Shown here: positions 61,454 to 64,000 of the stretch, one piece after another
Numbering within the stretch: the stretch's first letter is position 1
Layout: each line of letters opens with the position of its first letter
Source: Skeletonema tropicum
Taxonomy: Eukaryota > Bacillariophyta > Thalassiosirophyceae > Thalassiosirales > Thalassiosiraceae
Direction: 5' to 3'
Assembly (NCBI GenBank): GCA_037178625.1
Contig: CM074135.1
Location: 1,738,001-1,802,000, forward strand
Length of the DNA stretch: 64,000 bases
Notes under the pieces: generated by a model
Told to the model about the DNA's origin: nothing
What the model saw: only the letters and a program-made list of their open reading frames with translations
Database searches by the model: none
Program-made: the position numbers and the translations under genes

Positions 61454-61631
61454 AGCGCCGAGGAAAGCCGGCGCTATACAAATTGGCCCAGCACCGTGGA
61501 AGCCGGTGCTATACAAATTGGCCCAGCACCGTGGAAGCCGGTGCTTACAAATTGGCCCAGGGCTCAGTCCCAGCACCGAGGCAAAGCCGGTGCTATACAA
61601 ATAAGGCCCATCGCCGAGGTTAGCCGGCGAT
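61454..61631. repeat. Array of five short hairpins with covarying stems
   Basis: Five 7-bp stem hairpins, each separated by a conserved spacer close to TACAAATTGGCCC: stems at 61454/61469 (AGCGCCG...CGGCGCT), 61490/61504 and 61525/61539 (AGCACCG...CGGTGCT), 61572/61588 (AGCACCG...CGGTGCT) and 61610/61625 (ATCGCCG...CGGCGAT). Loops are 7-9 nt and share an AGC 3' end. Differences between units at stem positions 2 and 4 are compensated on the other arm, so pairing is preserved. It is followed by a GCGCC-TTCG-GGTGT hairpin at about 61659. It may be part of a structured RNA or a cruciform-forming DNA repeat. Confidence 0.8.
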
Positions 61632-61639
61632 TAATTAAA

Positions 61640-62459
61640 TTGGCCCAGCTTTTCTTTGCGCCTTCGGGTGTACTCGATTTGGGGTTCCGAGAGAGATAGT
61701 AACGGTCGGTTTCCAAGGTTGGTCACGGCGGCCTTCGGAGGTGCTGAGAGGCTTAAACAGAGTGTCCGTCCTCCTCAGGGAAAGATTGGCACAGTTCCTT
61801 TAGGGTTTGCTAGACCATAAATCCGTCGCTAAACTACCGTTCGATCTCGTTGAAAAGCATCTCCACCAACATTTTTAAATCTTTGTTGTGTTTGTCTGAT
61901 GTCTCTTTGTACCAACACTCTCTAATGAATCATTTTCTTTGTTTCCTATCTCTAAATACAGTGCTTTGCAGTTCATATAAAGGCTCTCTTCGCAAGGCGT
62001 ATCGCAAGCTACACAGCTACCGTCCATACATCCACCGCAACTCGGACCAGGACCAAGCAGAGACTCTTGACGTGAGGCCTTTACTAGTAGGGCAGGAGCA
62101 AGACGGCAAGTTTAGTTTGAGCAGTCAAGCAGGGCCTGCTCTCAAGTTGCGACCATCGCTGTCGTGTGTCTTATGGCACATTATTTGCTGCCTCTCTCTA
62201 TAGATAGAGAGACGGGATGATTGGGAATTGGCGTTTCTGTCTCCATAGGTCGTAGGAATGAGTCTTTAGATAATGTGTCTCTCATGTTTGTCAGATGTAA
62301 ATAATAAGCCCAATCCCCCTGCTAGCTTGATCTTATGCTCGACCCCCTTAAGATCCACTCAACATGTGTGTCCGTCACGCTCGGTTCCAATACACATCAC
62401 TGGATCATATCGTCCTCGTCTCTACGATAATTATTGTTGTTATGAGTAGTTGTTTTTTT
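61640..62459. other. Unassigned GC-rich then mixed stretch upstream of lipin
   Basis: 61660-61850 is relatively GC-rich with several potential stems (CACGGCGGCCTTCGGAGGTG) and could belong to the same structured unit as the hairpin array. A plus frame 61850-62203 lacks coding character and I leave it out. CTCTCTATAGATAGAGAG at about 62197-62214 is a perfect 18-bp palindrome. Confidence 0.35.
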
Positions 62460-62732
62460 GATTTGTTCTTTGAATGAATTGGTGGCGGTGCGTGAAGCCC
62501 GATACGACATGGACGACACATACAACGCATCGGCATCTACACAAGAGTCGTTTCTTTCCTTTCGCACTTTCATCACCAAAACAAAACGAAGGCCATGCCA
62601 ACGCCAAAGCAATGAGCCTGAAGCCTGAAGCAATGAGCAGAAGAAGTTTGTCCCAGAGATAGAACCATTGATCCAATTACCAGATCGGTCTATGCATTGT
62701 AGTTGACCACCAAGAGCTATTTTCCCGCCATC

Positions 62733-64000
62733 ATGACCGCTGCGCCTCCAATAATGAACTCTACTCAACCTCACCCCACTGGATCATCCTCCGGATGGGC
62801 ACTCGACGTAATCGTAGTTGCTCCATCTCCAAAATCTAACGATAATAAGGGTGTCGCTGCCTCATCTGACTTTTATGTCAGCTTTCCTTCCTCACTGACG
62901 AAATCTTCCAAAAGGAATTCACTCACAAATACAACAAAGCGCTTGACTTCATTTGTGAGTAGGAAGTCTTCTTTGGGTGAAAGGAGTAGAGTGGAGGAAG
63001 ATTCGATGTCGGAAGGAAGAACTTCTTCTTCAATGTCTACACAATTAAATAATTCATCATCAGCTATATCGATACCAAAGGGAAATGTTCAAGTACGAAT
63101 AAATGGTCGATACATATCCAAACTTGATATGACTTTTTCAAAGAAGAATTCGTCAAGTAGTAGTTGTAGTTGCAGATTTGTGCATGGGAATGGTTTAAGG
63201 CCGTCTATAGAAACTCTAAACATGATCATTGACAGTACTGATGGCAATGCTGAAAGTGAAGTGATATCATGTACATGCAGTGAGGCAGTGAGGAATAGTG
63301 AACATCATTTATGTTCACAACGCATCGAAGTAAGCAGCGAAGGACAACCTACTGAACCAATTCTGTCTCCTGGGCGAAACCTCATCAAGTACACGTTAGT
63401 GTCTGATAACGGTGTTGCCATTGCATCCGCTGAAGCTCACCTTTATCTGTGGTCAGCATTAGACTCTGTCATAGTAAGTGACATTGATGGAACTATCACA
63501 AAAGATAATGTGGGGGGAGTGATGGACACCGTAGTTCAAGAAAAGTATGCTCATATACACAATGGCATTTGCAAGTTTTTTAAGGATTTGACAACTATTT
63601 CTCGAGTAGAGGATATGGATGCCTTGCATAGTAGTGGTGATGGGGAAGGGGAAATTAGATTCATGTATCTTAGCTCAAGGCCTATTTCGTTGGTGAGCCA
63701 GACAAGGAAGCTTCTTAAATCAGTTATACAAACATGTGACGCTGAAGAACAGCACAAACTACCTCCTGGTCCAATGATGTGCAACGTAGTTCCATTGACA
63801 TCAGTTCTCTATTCAGAACTGGTGTCGAAGAATGTACATGAGTTCAAATCAGATGTGCTATCTAGGCAAGTATTATTGCCGTTTGTTGCTGCGAGAGGAG
63901 AGGATTTGGCAAAGATCAAAGCGGCGAAGGATTCACGAACAATACGTACACATAGTGAGTTGGATGAGATTGATGAAAATGAAAATCCAAGATCTTTCAG
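62733..64000 (+). CDS. Lipin-type phosphatidate phosphatase, N-terminal part (runs off the window)
   Basis: Open for 422 codons from ATG 62733 to the edge. The first ~150 residues are Ser/Thr/Lys-rich, with IPKGNVQVRINGRYISKLDM. From about residue 240 the LNS2 catalytic domain reads SALDSVIVSDIDGTITKDNV, with the Asp pair at residues 250 and 252 (DxDGT), then IRFMYLSSRPISLVSQTRKL and HKLPPGPMMCNVVPLTSVLY, VHEFKSDVL. These match lipin/Pah1/PAH enzymes, which dephosphorylate phosphatidate to diacylglycerol for triacylglycerol and membrane lipid synthesis on the ER. The canonical N-terminal N-LIP domain is not evident in the first 60 residues, so the N-terminus is divergent. Promoter and 5' coding region are duplicated 3.1 kb upstream in a decayed copy. 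Confidence 0.85.
   Translation, partial: MTAAPPIMNSTQPHPTGSSSGWALDVIVVAPSPKSNDNKGVAASSDFYVSFPSSLTKSSKRNSLTNTTKRLTSFVSRKSSLGERSRVEEDSMSEGRTSSSMSTQLNNSSSAISIPKGNVQVRINGRYISKLDMTFSKKNSSSSSCSCRFVHGNGLRPSIETLNMIIDSTDGNAESEVISCTCSEAVRNSEHHLCSQRIEVSSEGQPTEPILSPGRNLIKYTLVSDNGVAIASAEAHLYLWSALDSVIVSDIDGTITKDNVGGVMDTVVQEKYAHIHNGICKFFKDLTTISRVEDMDALHSSGDGEGEIRFMYLSSRPISLVSQTRKLLKSVIQTCDAEEQHKLPPGPMMCNVVPLTSVLYSELVSKNVHEFKSDVLSRQVLLPFVAARGEDLAKIKAAKDSRTIRTHSELDEIDENENPRSF

Noticed and set aside
61850..62203. 117-codon plus-strand frame before lipin
   Set aside because: No homology signal, unusual composition and no context; not annotated.
1..64000. tRNA and rRNA genes
   Set aside because: I looked for B-box-like GGTTCGAATCC strings on both strands and for conserved rRNA blocks. 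The only close string (around 42677) is inside a coding frame with no tRNA fold around it.

Overview
The window looks like nuclear DNA of a centric diatom, probably Thalassiosirales. This is inferred from several features: short GT-AG introns of about 80-170 bp; plastid-type and mitochondrial presequences on the same contig; a truncated family-18 chitinase-like gene; helicase-associated-domain, bestrophin and CobW/ZNG1-type genes typical of stramenopiles; and low-complexity Ser/Asn/Ala/His tracts. I saw no tRNA, rRNA or CRISPR array.

Layout. 0-6.5 kb is repeat-rich: the 5' part of a retroelement running off the left edge (an RG-rich ORF1 and a reverse-transcriptase-like ORF2 in another frame), a (TTAGGG)3-like tract, a mitochondrial protein gene with an in-frame UAG, a chitinase-like remnant, a 217-bp element with perfect 27-bp inverted termini, a gene with a transposon-type CXC tail, and a ~496-bp inverted repeat. 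6.5-16 kb is gene-dense: a tyrosine-phosphatase-family protein, COQ9, a kinesin-2-like motor and, head-to-head with it, a 1055-aa NACHT/coiled-coil protein. 16.2-23.0 kb is a gene-free satellite of about 35 copies of a 184-bp monomer, including three enlarged variant monomers. 23.1-30.6 kb holds a rhomboid-like membrane protein, a ZNG1/CobW GTPase, a helicase-associated-domain protein and the TGS1 cap hypermethylase. These four carry a striking cluster of single-base frameshifts.

30.6-59.2 kb is compact, and strands alternate almost perfectly: eIF3k, bestrophin, PSP1-domain protein, a Ser-rich nuclear-type protein, RING-H2 ligase, coiled-coil protein, phosphoserine phosphatase, a duplicated EF-hand protein, two inverted secreted paralogues, DTW-domain enzyme, ribosome recycling factor, BTB protein, a Cys-rich unknown, SLX1-like nuclease and RIO1 kinase. 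Convergent neighbours are often separated by only 40-130 bp. 59.3-64 kb contains a lipin (phosphatidate phosphatase) gene running off the right edge, a decayed partial copy of it 3 kb upstream, and between them a five-hairpin array whose stems show compensatory changes.

The genes do not form one pathway. They are mostly housekeeping functions: translation (eIF3k, RRF, TGS1, RIO1, DTW), ubiquinone synthesis, serine synthesis, lipid synthesis and metal handling. The most unusual content is the structural DNA: the satellite, the inverted repeats, the hairpin array and the frameshift cluster.
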